DNA of 64,000 nucleotides from the NCBI RefSeq assembly GCF_007655135.1, contig NC_045130.1:23069363-23133362 (forward strand), in the 5' to 3' direction. The DNA comes from Punica granatum. Its lineage: Eukaryota > Streptophyta > Magnoliopsida > Myrtales > Lythraceae. Positions within the stretch are counted from its first letter, which is position 1. Each line of letters begins with the position of its first letter. The notes beneath the pieces are model-generated. The model made no database searches and was not told the origin of the DNA. It saw only the letters and a program-made list of their open reading frames with translations. The position numbers were made by a program, and so were the translations under genes. Positions 23,409 to 35,705 of the stretch are shown piece by piece.

Positions 23409-26400
23409 AATATAGACAATAAATGAATAATAGGATAACAACATTGCCATAAATATGAAATATCCAAAATACATATAATAGCTCTAGGGCATATCACTAA
23501 CAGGTAGCACATCGCCGGTGCCCACCATCCCTTCATCCAAGGTCAACAAGGACCACAAAGAGTGCCAGTGACCTCGAATTTCGGGGTGGTGACCACCAAC
23601 TCTCAAAATCAAGAACCACAAGAAACCTCTTGTGGTTCTCTAATTCGAGTTGGTGGATTCGAAGTCACCAGCCACCACTAGGGGCTCCAATGATCTTTGA
23701 GTAAGGGGTAGTAGCCACCGGTGAGTATCCACATCCTGATTATTAAGAACCACAAAACTTGTTCTGGTGGTTCTCACTGGGGAAGGGGGATGGCATCTCG
23801 CTGGAGACCACCGCCTCTCATTTAAGGAAATCAGCGCCTTCAATGGCGGCTGTGACCTCGGATGGTGGGTGATGGCAACTAGAAAGGCCCCATCGTCCCC
23901 TCTTCATCATACTCCTTTGGTTTTTTTTTTAAAATAAATCCAGTCAGACTGGATTCCTTATTTTTACTTTTTAAATTTCCATTTTTAAAATCTTTTTTCT
24001 GAATTTTTTTTTGTAAATTTCATTTAAAAAATTTAAATACAGTTGGAAAAACATTTGATGTCGTTAGTGCTTGCATTATCAACCATTAATATTAGGTCAC
24101 GATTTGGATTGAAAGAGTGTTTCAGATTAAATATTATATGACTGAAAAAAGATTTAGGCAAAATAAAATTACAAGACTCTATTTCAAAAAACGATAAACT
24201 TATATGCTACTTCTGTTATTTCTCCAAATTAGAGAACGCCATATTATTCATCTGTCATACGAAAAAGATTTGATGAACCGGAGAATTCCTACTCTGACGG
24301 TGTGGGAGAGAAAAAATTGATCAGACTTGAATAGTATATCCAACAAGAAACCCGAGAGCTCTTACAGAGAGAATTTGAGCGGACTAACCAAATCTCCAAT
24401 TTACTCATCGAAAAAAGGCAATCTCCAACATTAGTAATAAATTATAGTCCGGAGTAACAAACATCTACATAGATGACACCATGGTCAAATGGATCAGTAC
24501 TCCGTGGATCAATGCAAGAAGAAGTTGTAATTCCAACGAAGATACTGTATTGGCAAGTGAAAATCATAGCGCAACAATAGCTGCAAGATGAATTATTGTA
24601 CACAACCATAGTAGCTTAAACCATGCCAAAGGCTCTATTTGAGTACGTAAATTTGATATTAAAACACGTACTGGATTTTATATGGAATATCCTATTACTT
24701 CAATTGAGATTACGCTATTGTATAGCGGCTAATTCCTTTAGATTTGACTCGACTGCCACAATATGTTTTCGATTAGTTTTGAGTATTTCTAGTTTCAACT
24801 ATGTGTAGTTCATCCATGATTTCACCCAAAAAAAAAAAAGTTCATTCACCCAGAATAGCCCACTGTAATTTCGTCTTCGGATTTCCAAGAGCAAAATGAG
24901 GAGTGCCCGAATCCATCCCCAACATCAGGGCAATGCCGAAGGAGGGGGATGTGGGGACCAGAAGAATGAGAGAGAGTGAAAATTCCAAAAAAAAAAAAAA
25001 AAAAACAGAGAGATAGTGGTTGAATGAAAATTTTTTATATAGATATATCTCGAAAAATAAAAAGGAGATTTTTTTATATAAGAGTTAGGTTAAAATTTAA
25101 ATTAGTCCAACAAATTAAAATAAAATAAAATAAAACCTTAGTCGTGTGTTATTATTTTCTCGGTGGTGGTTGTACTTGTCGCCTAGTGAAAAAACTCTAT
25201 GCTATATCAATATGGGAAGGAAGGAAACAGGGGCACAGGACTCGAGGCGAGGACGAGCACAAGAGGACGAGGTCACGGTTATTGTCGGTTTTGACAGTTT
25301 GCCACGTCGACGACACGTGCTTTTCTTCGTCTCTTAGTCCGTCCCCGTGGGTCCCAATTTGACAGTTGACCGTTCATCGCGGTTGGTCCGTGTTGGTCCC
25401 ACATATCTCAATCCTGCCGACAATTTTTACCCTTCTCATTTATTTCACTTTCCCTTTTTCGTGCATCTCTTCTTCTTGAATTATATATTGCTATACAATT
25501 TTCTTTTAACGAGAAATTCTTAATTCAATTTCCATCAATAACATTTCTGTATTTATTTATTTAATTTTATTATTTTTATTATTATTTTAGATCATAGATC
25601 TCTTTAATAATAAAATAATTATTTTATCTTTTTCTATATAATAATATGATCGTGCAGAAAGTTAGAGCGCTTTGGGCGCCAATGATTTTTATATAGTTTT
25701 CACATGGAAACCCAGATGCTACCAAGATGATGTTAATATTTCATTATCATCATTGCATGTTAGCATAATATCTATACCACTATATCTATACTATTCTATA
25801 TTGATATCTTTACTTGTTATATTAAAAAAGATATCTCTATTTGATGTCACTTTTCCTTCTCAAATTATATTTTTTAATTAACAAGAGCCTTTTTTTATTT
25901 AATGTTATAAGTTATTTGCAAAAATTGCCCACTTACTTCTCCTCCTACTTGCTCTCACATTCCTACTCTCTCCATTGGTTGGGACATTGCTATTATCTCC
26001 ACGAACTTTTTTTGTCACGGCACTAGCTAGCTCATTTTAAGGATAGGTCTCATCTAAAGCACATTTTACATTCATCCTTTCACATATATTTATAAGATCG
26101 ATCCAAATGTTATGTACTATTGCCATGGCATTTTAGTTAAACATGAAGCGAGCCATGCACGTCTTGTGCAATTTCTTGACACATAAGGATATAACGAGGA
26201 GAAGTGACAGGAAAATGCGGATATAGAATACTGGATGCCACACGTCAGGCTGGATAACTTTTATTTATGATTCTAGTGATACCTATATTAGGCATGGGAT
26301 TGGAAAAATGGTAAACACTTAAAATAAACATTGCAGCATTACTCGTGTCTTAAGATGTATTGATGCCACATCGACCGACTAGACGTAGAATTCTAGAAAG

Positions 26401-27619
26401 ACTCTTAATTGAAAACGATGGATATGGATGGGCGCCATCTCTCCCGAAAATTAAGGGGACCAATATCTGGCTGTCAAGTCAAGGGATATCATTGCCGGCC
26501 AACGCAAAGAAGCCACGTTTTGACATTTGTTGGACATATACATATGCATTTGTTTTGATAAAAGGTATATACTGCTGGAAAACAGAAACGAGGAGCAAGT
26601 CTCATGTTATGCAATTAATGTATTTCCCGCATAATTGTGCATAATCTGTTCTCTGTCGTAACGTCCAGCTACCATGCGGCATCAAGAAAACATCGCGTTG
26701 TCTGGCAGCCCACGCTTTATTTCACTACTACAACCATGGGATTGTGCCAAACAGGCGCATTGCCAACTATTATTAACTTAGTTAATATTGATGATAAGCT
26801 TAGGGCGGAAGCCGAATATGCTTTGTCCCTGTCAGTGAGAACTCCTATCAGAATGCTCGCTGGTGACATCTTCATCTACTTTCTGCTATCCATGTTTTAT
26901 CTTTTTATTTTGTTGGGAAATTATTGTATATCAGTTTGGTCGATTTTTTCTTAGAATATTTTTTATAATTAAAAATATATGTTTTGAATTTAGTGATAAT
27001 TTCTTTTTTTTTCTCTTTTTTTTTCTTGATTAGACCATGAGACATTTTTAATTTATGATTTTATATTAATTCCTTCTCGGAGTTGACCGAGTGCTAATCA
27101 CAAATTACTTTGAGCGTATTTCGAACTTCTACACTATCCACCTCCTCTCGTGATTTTCGTGCTCCCCATTTTCTAGTTCGTGGAAATCAAAAACATGAAT
27201 CAGCCCCATGTGGATTCTGCCAGTCAAAGTACAATTGAATTCTAAGATAAGAAAAGAGAAGATTGATCACAAAATTTAGAAAAATTCTTTAAGTTCAAAT
27301 TTGTAATTGGTCCCTCCAGTCGTCGCGCGCTCAATATCTTCTTTGTTATTTTCTGTGGGTCTCCACTCAGTTCGGTCTGTTAAAATGAAACAGATTTTGT
27401 CAAATTTGCGGATAAAGGAATTCCTGCATGACTAAGGATTGCGTGTCTCCACATAAACAGATTAGATGCAAATACTTTTCTATTTTGGATTTGCAATATT
27501 AGGGAAAAAAAAAAAGAACGTAAAAATCATCGTATATGATTTCTCTTGCTTTCTTCCGTCAAACGTTCTAGCCGAACGTGACCAAACTCTTACCTCCTAC
27601 TATAATTAACTAAATAAAA
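23409..27619. other. AT-rich spacer, no supported gene
   Basis: No recognised gene. It holds the foldback at 23565-23680, an A-tract at about 24987-25005, and several open frames of under 110 codons that match nothing I recognise (for example 26360-26644 and 26637-26954). 25290-25395 has a G-box-like CACGTG and two TTGAC cores within about 100 bp, but no downstream ORF supports a promoter. Confidence 0.5.
23565..23680. repeat. Imperfect foldback (hairpin) with perfect 12-bp core stem
   Basis: AGAACCACAAGA (23612-23623) pairs perfectly with TCTTGTGGTTCT (23628-23639) around a 4-base loop. Outside it, CCACCAACTC pairs with GAGTTGGTGG, and flanking TTCG..GTCAC segments pair further. It could be a small foldback transposon remnant or a hairpin RNA source. 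Only the inverted structure is seen. Confidence 0.6.
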
Positions 27620-28539
27620 GGCCCGTGCATATACACAAGCTAGTAATTATTGGGCATAATGAAAACATAGTTGACTACTTATGAAATCAGCTTATAAATG
27701 ATATAAAATATTTCAACTAACAAAGATTCATCCATGTACGCGTCAGCAGTGTTCGCCTACAAGGAAGTTAGTTATTGTATTTTATTTTTTTAATTTATAA
27801 CCACATTGCATAAACAGAGTTCGTCATATTGGTTGATGCTGTGTTACAGAATATTTAGCTGAATGTCCATTTTTTTTACTTTTAAAAAAATTAAATTCTT
27901 GTAATTGAGAGTTTGTGTTTTGTTTATGTGAAGATGCTCATAATGTGTATACACAAATAATGATTTTTTTTTATTTTATTCTTAAGACTATAATAGAAAA
28001 TTTTTCATTTTTCATAACTAAGAACTTTAGAGTTTCATGAATAATGTGACAAGTACTTGGCCATTTTTTTGCGTTGTTGATGCGGACCTCACAAAAGATA
28101 GTGAAACATGTCAATCAGGTTACCAAATTCAGATTTAGATAAAAGATTATTACCAATTGTTTATAGAGAAATAAGAACCAATAATATCAATGAAAGGATT
28201 ATTGACACGTTATTTATGAAGAAACAAGAACAAATAATATCAAATTGTGCCGAACCTCATAACCTTTTGATAAGAAACTACTCAACCTCTTTATCTAATC
28301 CTAAGTGCAATTGCAAAGAAATAAACTTAACAAATAAACCAATCTTAATTTCCTAAAGCTAAAAAATCAAACGAAAATTAAAGACACACCACCTAGAATA
28401 GTTGGCATTGATTTTATTCTAAACTCGGCTCCTCTCGACCTTTCTTATGGGTCTTCTTCAGTTTGACTTGCGTTGTCCACCAACTAATGACAAGTTAGTA
28501 AATTAAACCATTTTTTAGGCATCTAAGTTGAAAGCTTCT
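27620..28539. other. AT-rich spacer with possible Helitron-type end
   Basis: No gene seen. A GC-rich GCCCGTGCATATACAC segment followed by CTAGT (27621-27644) resembles a decayed Helitron 3' terminus. Support is weak. Confidence 0.3.
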
Positions 28540-28755
28540 TGGCCCGAGTAGTCCATATCGACCAAGGCTATATCTCCATCAGTAACAATCAAGCTCTCCA
28601 TAGTTTGTTAGATCTGTCTTGCCCTTGCTCTTGTGATTGGTCCCCTTAGCACATGCATGTCTCCAAGTTTTAGTGCATCAACTCTATGTTCACGTGCCCG
28701 ATTTTCATGCTCCTGTGCATCAAGCTCATCATCATGTCCTCGATCCTCATCAATT
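28540..28755 (-). pseudogene. Gypsy LTR/polyprotein-tail fragment with GPITRARAR motif
   Basis: On the - strand one frame reads IDEDRGHDDELDAQEHENR, then VLRGPITRARARQI, a stop, then QTMESL. The GPITRARA box (28611-28643 in + coordinates) is shared with the LTRs at 39089, 42271, 43127 and 57459, where it lies at the LTR start. Sequence to the left (28376-28540) may be more of the same LTR. No second LTR or target duplication is seen. Confidence 0.6.
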
Positions 28756-30107
28756 GTGATTGGTGAGAACTTTAAGAGTTACTCAATCATAAGCTACCAA
28801 CATACTACATAGCATTGTCAAACGCGTCGCTCCGGCTTTTATAATTTATTTTGAACTAGTTGAATTTGCTTGTGCAATGCGCAAGTTATTGTCCACAATA
28901 ATTTTTTTTCAAAATGATTCGTCTAATTAAAGTATTTATTTTTAAAATTTTTAATATACAATAGAAAATCTTTTAACGCAATTTTTTCTTTTTAATAATT
29001 AGAGTTAAAAATATTGAACTATTCTCATTTCAACAAATTTAAATGGACTTTTTTAAATCACTATAAAAATTAAGAAAATCAAGTATAATAGGAATTAATA
29101 AGTCTCCTACATAGAATGACTTTTGACTTTATAAGTTCTAACAATACCGTGATAACATATAACTATGCCAGTTGTCATTTACCAATTGAATAGAACTTTA
29201 AAGGTCACTTCATATTAGACAAAAAAAAAATCTACGTACCACATCATACTTGATCTACACATACATACATCGGGTGCATTGCATTAGTTAGTTTATAATG
29301 CTTTTAAAATGTGATAAGATCAAAAAATCTCGAAAATAATATTATGGTTGAAAAACTATCATAAAAATCATTGATTTCACCTTTGGTCACCAATGCAAAA
29401 ACTGTTGAGGTAGTACCAATTAGAAGTGCTTCTTCATATGATACTCAAAGACCTCCCTCTTTTCTTCATCTTATGTATGCCCTTTTTCTGATCGAGGTCT
29501 ATTGAGGGAAAAACACAAAAGAAAAAATGAATAATGAATTTGATGCTCTTTTATACTTTTTAATGTCTTTTCAACTTCCAATCGAGCATAACCAACAAGC
29601 GATCATTTAAGTAGTGGGCATTTTCAATTCCGAATCGAATATAGTACGGATAGTTTTGCGCCAAATGTCTCTCTTCTATTAGTGATGACTCAAAAAGTCA
29701 TTCAATGGGAGAGTATGCTCGTCCTACATGGCACTGTCTGGAGCATCGCCCCGACTTTTAATATATATATATATATATATATAGATACAAAGATAAAAAA
29801 ATATAAAATGTTCGACGAGGGGACTAAAATATTCACTGTAATGGACTTCTTCAATAGCTTGGAAACTATAATAGAAAAACAAGTTTATTTCTAAGAGTCT
29901 CTATGGCAAAAAAATAAGGCAATCTCTAATTCAATTATTTCCTTCAAATCTTGTCTTTTGTTTGATCTCTGTCATATGATTCAATGCATATGTAGAGGAA
30001 GGAGCTTAATCTATTAGCTATCAGAAAACATATACGGCAGCCATGAAACGGAGCATGTAGGAGTAGCTGTACTCCAAGTTTGAGGAACCCCTTGGCAATG
30101 GTATGGA
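28756..30107. other. AT-rich spacer, no supported gene
   Basis: Contains a (TA)n tract at about 29759-29783 and a short hairpin CTTGTGCAATGCGCAAG at 28869-28885 next to ACTAG (28855-28859). No protein match is recognised. Confidence 0.5.
29759..29783. repeat. (TA)n microsatellite
   Basis: About twelve TA units, uninterrupted. Confidence 0.95.
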
Positions 30108-30313
30108 TTTTTTTTTTTCAGTCTGAACATGATATCTGAAAACCTAATTGGGTCTTAACTAATCCAGTCGAGCATGGTCGGCCCACTAAGAAATAAAAAT
30201 CTCACAGCATGGATTTTCTGTATTCATAAGGACTTGAACTCGAAATCTTGCTTAAGCAAAATAAGTGTCGAATCACTTCAACCAACCCATGTTGATTAGG
30301 ATGAATTTGTGTT
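30108..30313 (-). mobile_element. tRNA-derived SINE, copy 1 (TSD TGGTATGGA)
   Basis: A short element without coding sequence. On the - strand it starts near a box-A-like GTTGGTTGAAGTG, followed by a box-B-like GAGTTCAAGTCC, and ends in a run of ten or more A (the T-run at 30108-30117). The 9-bp duplication TGGTATGGA flanks it at 30099-30107 and 30314-30322. Box A and B are the internal RNA polymerase III promoter expected of tRNA-derived SINEs. Three relatives follow within 3 kb. Confidence 0.78.
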
Positions 30314-30577
30314 TGGTATGGAATTGTTATTTATGGGAAAAATGTGTAAATTTGTCCCGTTCAGACAATTTCTTTGTTAGTTATCCTTTCATTAATTTCT
30401 TCTGATTTTTTGGGGTCTTTCTATTGCGATCATTTAATTGTGATGAGTAATTATGCTTACTTTAATTAGCTATAACAATATGTCAAGAAACTGAAGATAT
30501 CTCAAGTTCTCATCCAAAGAAAAAATTATCATTCCATTTGTCGTGATGTCATTCACAGTATTCCCACTGTGGACTTT

Positions 30578-30753
30578 TTTTCGATATCTAAAACCCAATA
30601 AATTTCGACTAATTCAGTCAATTCGAGTCGATTCACTGAGGGGTAAAATTCTCTCGACTTGAATTTTTTCTATCCACAAGACTTGAATCCGAAATTTTAC
30701 TTAAAAAAAATAAACATTGAACCGTTTGAACCAACTCACGTTGGTACCCGCTA
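30578..30753 (-). mobile_element. tRNA-derived SINE, copy 2 (TSD TGGACTTT)
   Basis: Same family and orientation as copy 1: CGTGAGTTGGTTCAAACGG, then GGATTCAAGTCTTGTGGATAG, ending in an A-rich tail. An 8-bp duplication TGGACTTT occurs at 30570-30577 and 30754-30761, its left copy merging with the T-run. It differs from copy 1 at many positions, so the two are independent insertions. Confidence 0.72.
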
Positions 30754-31509
30754 TGGACTTTAATATTGATGTTTGTACTTAGATTTCCAACATTGTATAC
30801 TGGATACTAGATCAATGAAAAGGCGCAATTAATCATTTGTGATTAGTCGGAAACAAATATTATATAATATGTCAACAGTGTTGTGGGTCTGTTTTTTTTT
30901 TTCTCTTTCAATCCGGTCACTATTATTTCAGTCTGTTAGTTGAAATTGATCCCATTCATATGCCAATTTGACCCTGATCATATCACGAGGTGTTTTCAAA
31001 TTATTTTAACCCTTTATATTGCAGGTAAAGTCCATCTATTAAGAATTGAATTTGCTATAGCAGGAGGTTTTCTTGCACAGTGCTCATTGAATCTTGAGCT
31101 TTTTCCTTATATATATATATTTTTTATTTTTTTAAAAAAATTTTAGGTCTAATTTTTTTTTTTGGGTGAATAGGTCTAGCTTCTTATTTTATTCCTTTTC
31201 GTAATACACCAACACGAAAAGAGAAAAGGAAAAGAAAAGGACTGAATTGGGGCAATGGACAACGTATGTCAATAAGCACGTTCATTTATATTTAGCTGAG
31301 CACGTTTTATTTTTTTTCTTTTTTCTCAATTTCTTTCTTTGTTTTTTTTACCTATTTAAGCGTTTTTTTAAATAGACAGGGCAAAAGCTCAAGCAAATTA
31401 AAAGTTACAACAGTGAGGTACGTATGGGGACCCTAGTGTCGCCTAGCAACAAAGAACCTAGGTCATTAGGAATCGTCAACAAAATATGGACGTTCGGGGA
31501 CACAACACA

Positions 31510-31640
31510 CTTTTTTTTTATGTAAACCCCGATATTCGGAAACTTAATTAGATTTCAACTAATCTAGTCGAGCCGAATTTGCCCACTAATGAGTGAAATT
31601 CTTCCATTATGGATTTTTTGCCTTCATAAAGAGCAAACAA
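31510..31640 (-). mobile_element. SINE fragment, copy 3 (5' truncated)
   Basis: Only the 3' part is present: the T-run at 31510 and AACTAATCTAGTCGAGCCG..GGATTTTTTGCCTTCATAAAG. The internal promoter part is missing and no target duplication is seen. Confidence 0.55.
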
Positions 31641-32734
31641 TTTTTTAATAGCTTGAGATTATGCATGCGTGAAGCAGGGAATTTTGAAATTTCCAATATC
31701 TCAACAAACAAGTCAAAGAACTTTTTCCTTTCAAGATCATCATGGCAAGGTGGGGTTAAGTTATCAACGGCCTAGTCAGCAACAGCACAACTTAACTTGT
31801 ATGGCGTACGGGGGGTTAAATAATGTAAGAAATAATTATTGCCCGACTGATCGTAATCAACGGCAAACTCATATATTAGTCCTACCATAGAAATATTTGA
31901 GGCTCGGGCTGTGCAGCTTTCGTGCTACAGGGTACTTCAACTACCCTTCAGTCGGGATTCTGCATAATCTGGTAAAGTGACGAAGAATTTTCATTTAAAA
32001 ATTATATATTGAACCCGACCTAACATAAATAAATAACATAAAACGAAGATTAATTATCCAAAAAAAGAAAAACAAAACCTATGAATTAATTAATGTGAAA
32101 AGGCATACAACAACACTGAAAATCTAATCGTGGAATTTTCCTTTTTAGAAAAAGCAAAGGATAACGCAAAAAAGTTGCCGTGCTTGACATAAGACTCCAT
32201 ATAAATAGTAGAGCCTCTCTAGGTCGATCAAGGCATGCAATTGGGCCGGCAAACTTTTCTCAGAGATGGCCGAATGGGGTTTTCCAGACGTAATTAACCG
32301 TGGAGGTGCCGACAACATAAGAGAGACTGGAGGAGTGATGGTTGGTCTGTTACACTGAACATGTGAGGGAGACCCTCTAACTACCATTACCTAACCCTAT
32401 CTGCTTATCATGTAACTAATTATCAGGTACTCTTAGCACGCGATTGTCGAAGTATACTTTTGATAAATGTATTAGATTCGAGTGGTTCGATGACATAAGT
32501 GTATAAAATACTTGTGGGATAAAACTCTTACCGGATTATTAGGGAAGTTGATTGTACATCAAGTAGAAGATAGAAGAAGGGGAAATAAATGATCACAAAA
32601 AATCCCATAAGCACGAACTTAACTAGAACCTTTTATTTCTAGATCAATACCGAATATCATTGCACGAAATGCCCTTTTTCCAAGCATAAGTTATTTTGCT
32701 TTTCAATATATACTGTGATATTTGTAAATTCATC
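31641..32734. other. AT-rich spacer, no supported gene
   Basis: Short frames only (31593-31890 +, 32145-32387 -), none recognised. 32259-32365 on the + strand could be a short exon end (MAEWGFPDVINRGG..), but nothing around it supports splicing. Confidence 0.4.
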
Positions 32735-32885
32735 TGCTTCTAAATAATTCAATTCGAGCCGAGTCAGTCCCTAAAAGATAAAACTTTCCTATAATAGATT
32801 TTCTCTATTAACAAGATTTGAACCCGAAACATTATTTAAGAATATCAAGTGTCAAATCACTTGAACCAAGCCACGTTAGTTATGG
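32735..32885 (-). mobile_element. SINE fragment, copy 4
   Basis: Same family: GGCTTGGTTCAAGTG on the - strand, then GGGTTCAAATCTTGTTAATAG, and the AGGGACTGACTCGGCTCG part. No A-tail or duplication is found, so the 3' end is probably lost. Confidence 0.6.
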
Positions 32886-35189
32886 ATACATTATTTCATT
32901 ACATTTGAGCATTCATCTTCTTTTTGGATAATCATAGTATCCATGGCCTATTACTTAAGCTAATCCCATTGAGACATCTTTGATATAAAGTGTTTTGAGT
33001 GAGTTTCGATGTGAGTATTGCATATAAATTATATGGAGAGAGAGGTGAATAATTGGAAAGTCAAAGGATATATATATATATATATTAATATATATACGTA
33101 TGTGTGTATAAGATACTTTTCATCTTTATTTTTATTTTGGGATTTTCTTTCATACGGTTATAGATTCATCACCATCAGCAGGCAGAGCCATGTGGATGAA
33201 CAGACCACTCCTACGAAGCTGAAATCACCTTCCCCAAGTCCGCTCTCTTAGATATTCAGGTTTCTTGAATTTCCCTTTTGGATCACTGTTACCCTCCGTG
33301 TTATCCTTTCACCACTTACGTACACCTCCATGTGCTACATTGACAGATCGGGATATGATATGGTCCCGTCACCTCTCTTACCTTTTCTTACAAAATACTG
33401 AACCGGTGAAATAAAATTTTAATGCAGCAGCTGCAGCAGTCGGTCGGTTAATTTGACCTAAAATTACTAGCTTTGTTATTCCACATTCAAACCTGAATTA
33501 TCAGACCTAGCTTTTTTTATCCTATATTTCTCATTCTCTTTTTTACAGTCAAGATATATCGACCTTTAACTTGTCCGACAACACATGTGAGAGCGCAATT
33601 TAAGTGAGATAGCTCGAAATTATTTATTCAACCGTTGCGGAACATTGATACTGTCATGGGTCAAATTTCGCAATGTTGCAATCACATGTTACTAACAAAC
33701 AGTGCTATTGACTCCAGCCCCTGATCGAGGGGATCAATATAGATTCCACATGTTAGTTGTCTCCGGTTTCAGTGACAGATTCGTATTATTTATGATCCAA
33801 AGAACAACAAAACCAACACCGGCAGGCAACTCTAGTACCATATCGTCAACATTTATTTTGTAGGCCTACATAATATTGTCAATTAACTTGACATATCATT
33901 TCAACTTGTTGCCTACTAACATGGGACACATTATGTGCACAGGCCAAATAGAGAAAAAAAATAAGTAACAAAAAAAAGAAAAAGAAAAAGAGGACGAGTT
34001 TGGATTTGTGATCGACCTAAAATGGAGATGGCGCATGTCCAATTCTATTGAAGTCCAGAACTTTTCATATGCCTATCTATTTTTCATTGATAGAAATTTC
34101 TCTATATGATTCTTATTAGATAGAACTTCTCGTGACTTTTTGTCTCTTGTTTCCTTTCCTTTTTTTTATGTGGATAGACCGATAAAAAAATTAAATAATA
34201 ATAATAATAATCCCAAGTACTAGCTATGATCTCTCGATTGTTTATATCGAATATTAATAAACTTTTTCTGGGGTAAAGTCAAAGTAATCGTGATGCGCAG
34301 ATTCGGCTGATTGATTCTTTGTGCAATTAGCAGTCAGAAGTTTATTTATTTATGTATTTATTTGGGTAATATAGCAGTTAGGACTTAATCAACAATAATA
34401 TATAGACACCGCACGCACTACCTCCGGTAAGAAACATAATTCAATAACTTAAGGAAAGAAAAGAACATAATTCAATAGATAGTCTTAACTATTTCCCATT
34501 GAACAATACCAATAAATGTCTTACAAACAGTTATTAGATGCAATACCGATAAACAAGTATTATTTATTTTCCCTTATATAGCTTGGCATGTCCTTATAAG
34601 CTGGTTCCAGAACTTTTTGATTCATCTGACTTTTCAATAGCAATCGTTTAATCGACCACTGCAGATCACATAAATCCATAAGGACTGACTTGGATGCACC
34701 CAAACCTGGTACACCTAAAATTTTTTCGCATAGGCTATCGAGGGGGGAAAAAAATTCACATAGGACAGCATAGGTTTGGTCATGCTTGGATCATTGATTG
34801 AGCCCATTAAAATGGCCATACCACATGAAGGCCTTAGTAGTGAGGCCCAGCTCTTCTGCTTTCCAGGGCCATTTTACGGCTTCCCATTTTAAGGTGCAAA
34901 ACATACTCTAGTTCTACTTCACAACCATCCTAACTAGTGTTATTTTGAAAATAAAGGCAATAAAAATAACTGATGTTTATTTCCACTGCCGTAAGGATTG
35001 AGGAAAATTTGAAGTTTAAATATAAGTAGATGGTTCATCGAGTTTGTAAGCTGAGCTTAATGTTAGAATAAATAAAGTTTTATAACGTGTGAGATAGGCG
35101 AATTAATTTCTATGTTTTCTGTATATTTTCCTAGAACAAAAGTATACATTTTTTGCTTTTTGCCAAAGAGCAACAATACTTCCCGTGTA
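32886..35189. other. AT-rich spacer, no supported gene
   Basis: TA-rich tract at about 33069-33100 and an (ATA)n run at about 34192-34211. A frame ending at 33251 (SHVDEQTTPTKLKSPSPSPLS) is not recognised. Confidence 0.5.
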
Positions 35190-35705
35190 TATATCTAATG
35201 TTTCGGTCGGAACAACGCTAGGCAACAAATTTGATGCGGACCGTAGAAGAATCAGCCCAATAATACTGTTGGCCCAGCAGAAAAGCCCAAGCCCAAGAAG
35301 AGGTTATTTAGCAATAATAGAATTAATTTTTATTTCATTATACAAGAAGGCGCTACATGTGACGTGACGGTCCCCATACTGATGGTTTCCTCCCACTCCA
35401 TGGGAGGGTTCACCGGACCTTCCAATTGGACAGGTGTCCATGGGGGCATACCGACGGTCCAACTGCACTAATCGTTTCCCTTACTTGAATCACCCTATCT
35501 AACCTAGCTCCTAGGTGCGCCGGAGTTTTAGGCGCGAGTATCCTACAACTAAATGATGCGTACTATGTAAAAAGTAAAGTGCGGAATTTAAAGTGTAGGA
35601 ATGAACCAAAGGTGATAAGTACTCAACAAACAATCAAGACGACAAACAACATTAGCAAGCAAACAATGAGCCCGAATCCTCAAATTCCCCAGCAGAGTCA
35701 CCAAG
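35190..35705 (-). mobile_element. Leader and primer-binding site of a second Tat-type element (reverse strand)
   Basis: On the - strand TGGTGACTCTGCTGGGGA (35686-35703) follows ..GGCACAAC, the LTR end, and is followed by TTTGAGGATTCGGGCTC, as in the first Tat-type element at 6940-6960. Further in, GAGCTAGGTTAGATAGGGTG and AGTAAGGGAAACG match the leader at 7120-7160. The left limit, where the element stops being recognisable, is somewhere before 35340. No ORF1 or gag remains. Confidence 0.7.

Noticed and set aside
26360..26954. Possible small host gene
   Set aside because: Two short frames with no recognised domain, no splice-consistent join and AT-rich ends.
30578..30753. tRNA gene
   Set aside because: Box A and B are recognisable, but the sequence cannot fold into a full cloverleaf by eye and it has a SINE A-tail and target duplication.
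32259..32365. Last exon of a host gene (frame MAEWGFPDVINRGG..)
   Set aside because: No upstream exon, promoter or known domain; too short to support.
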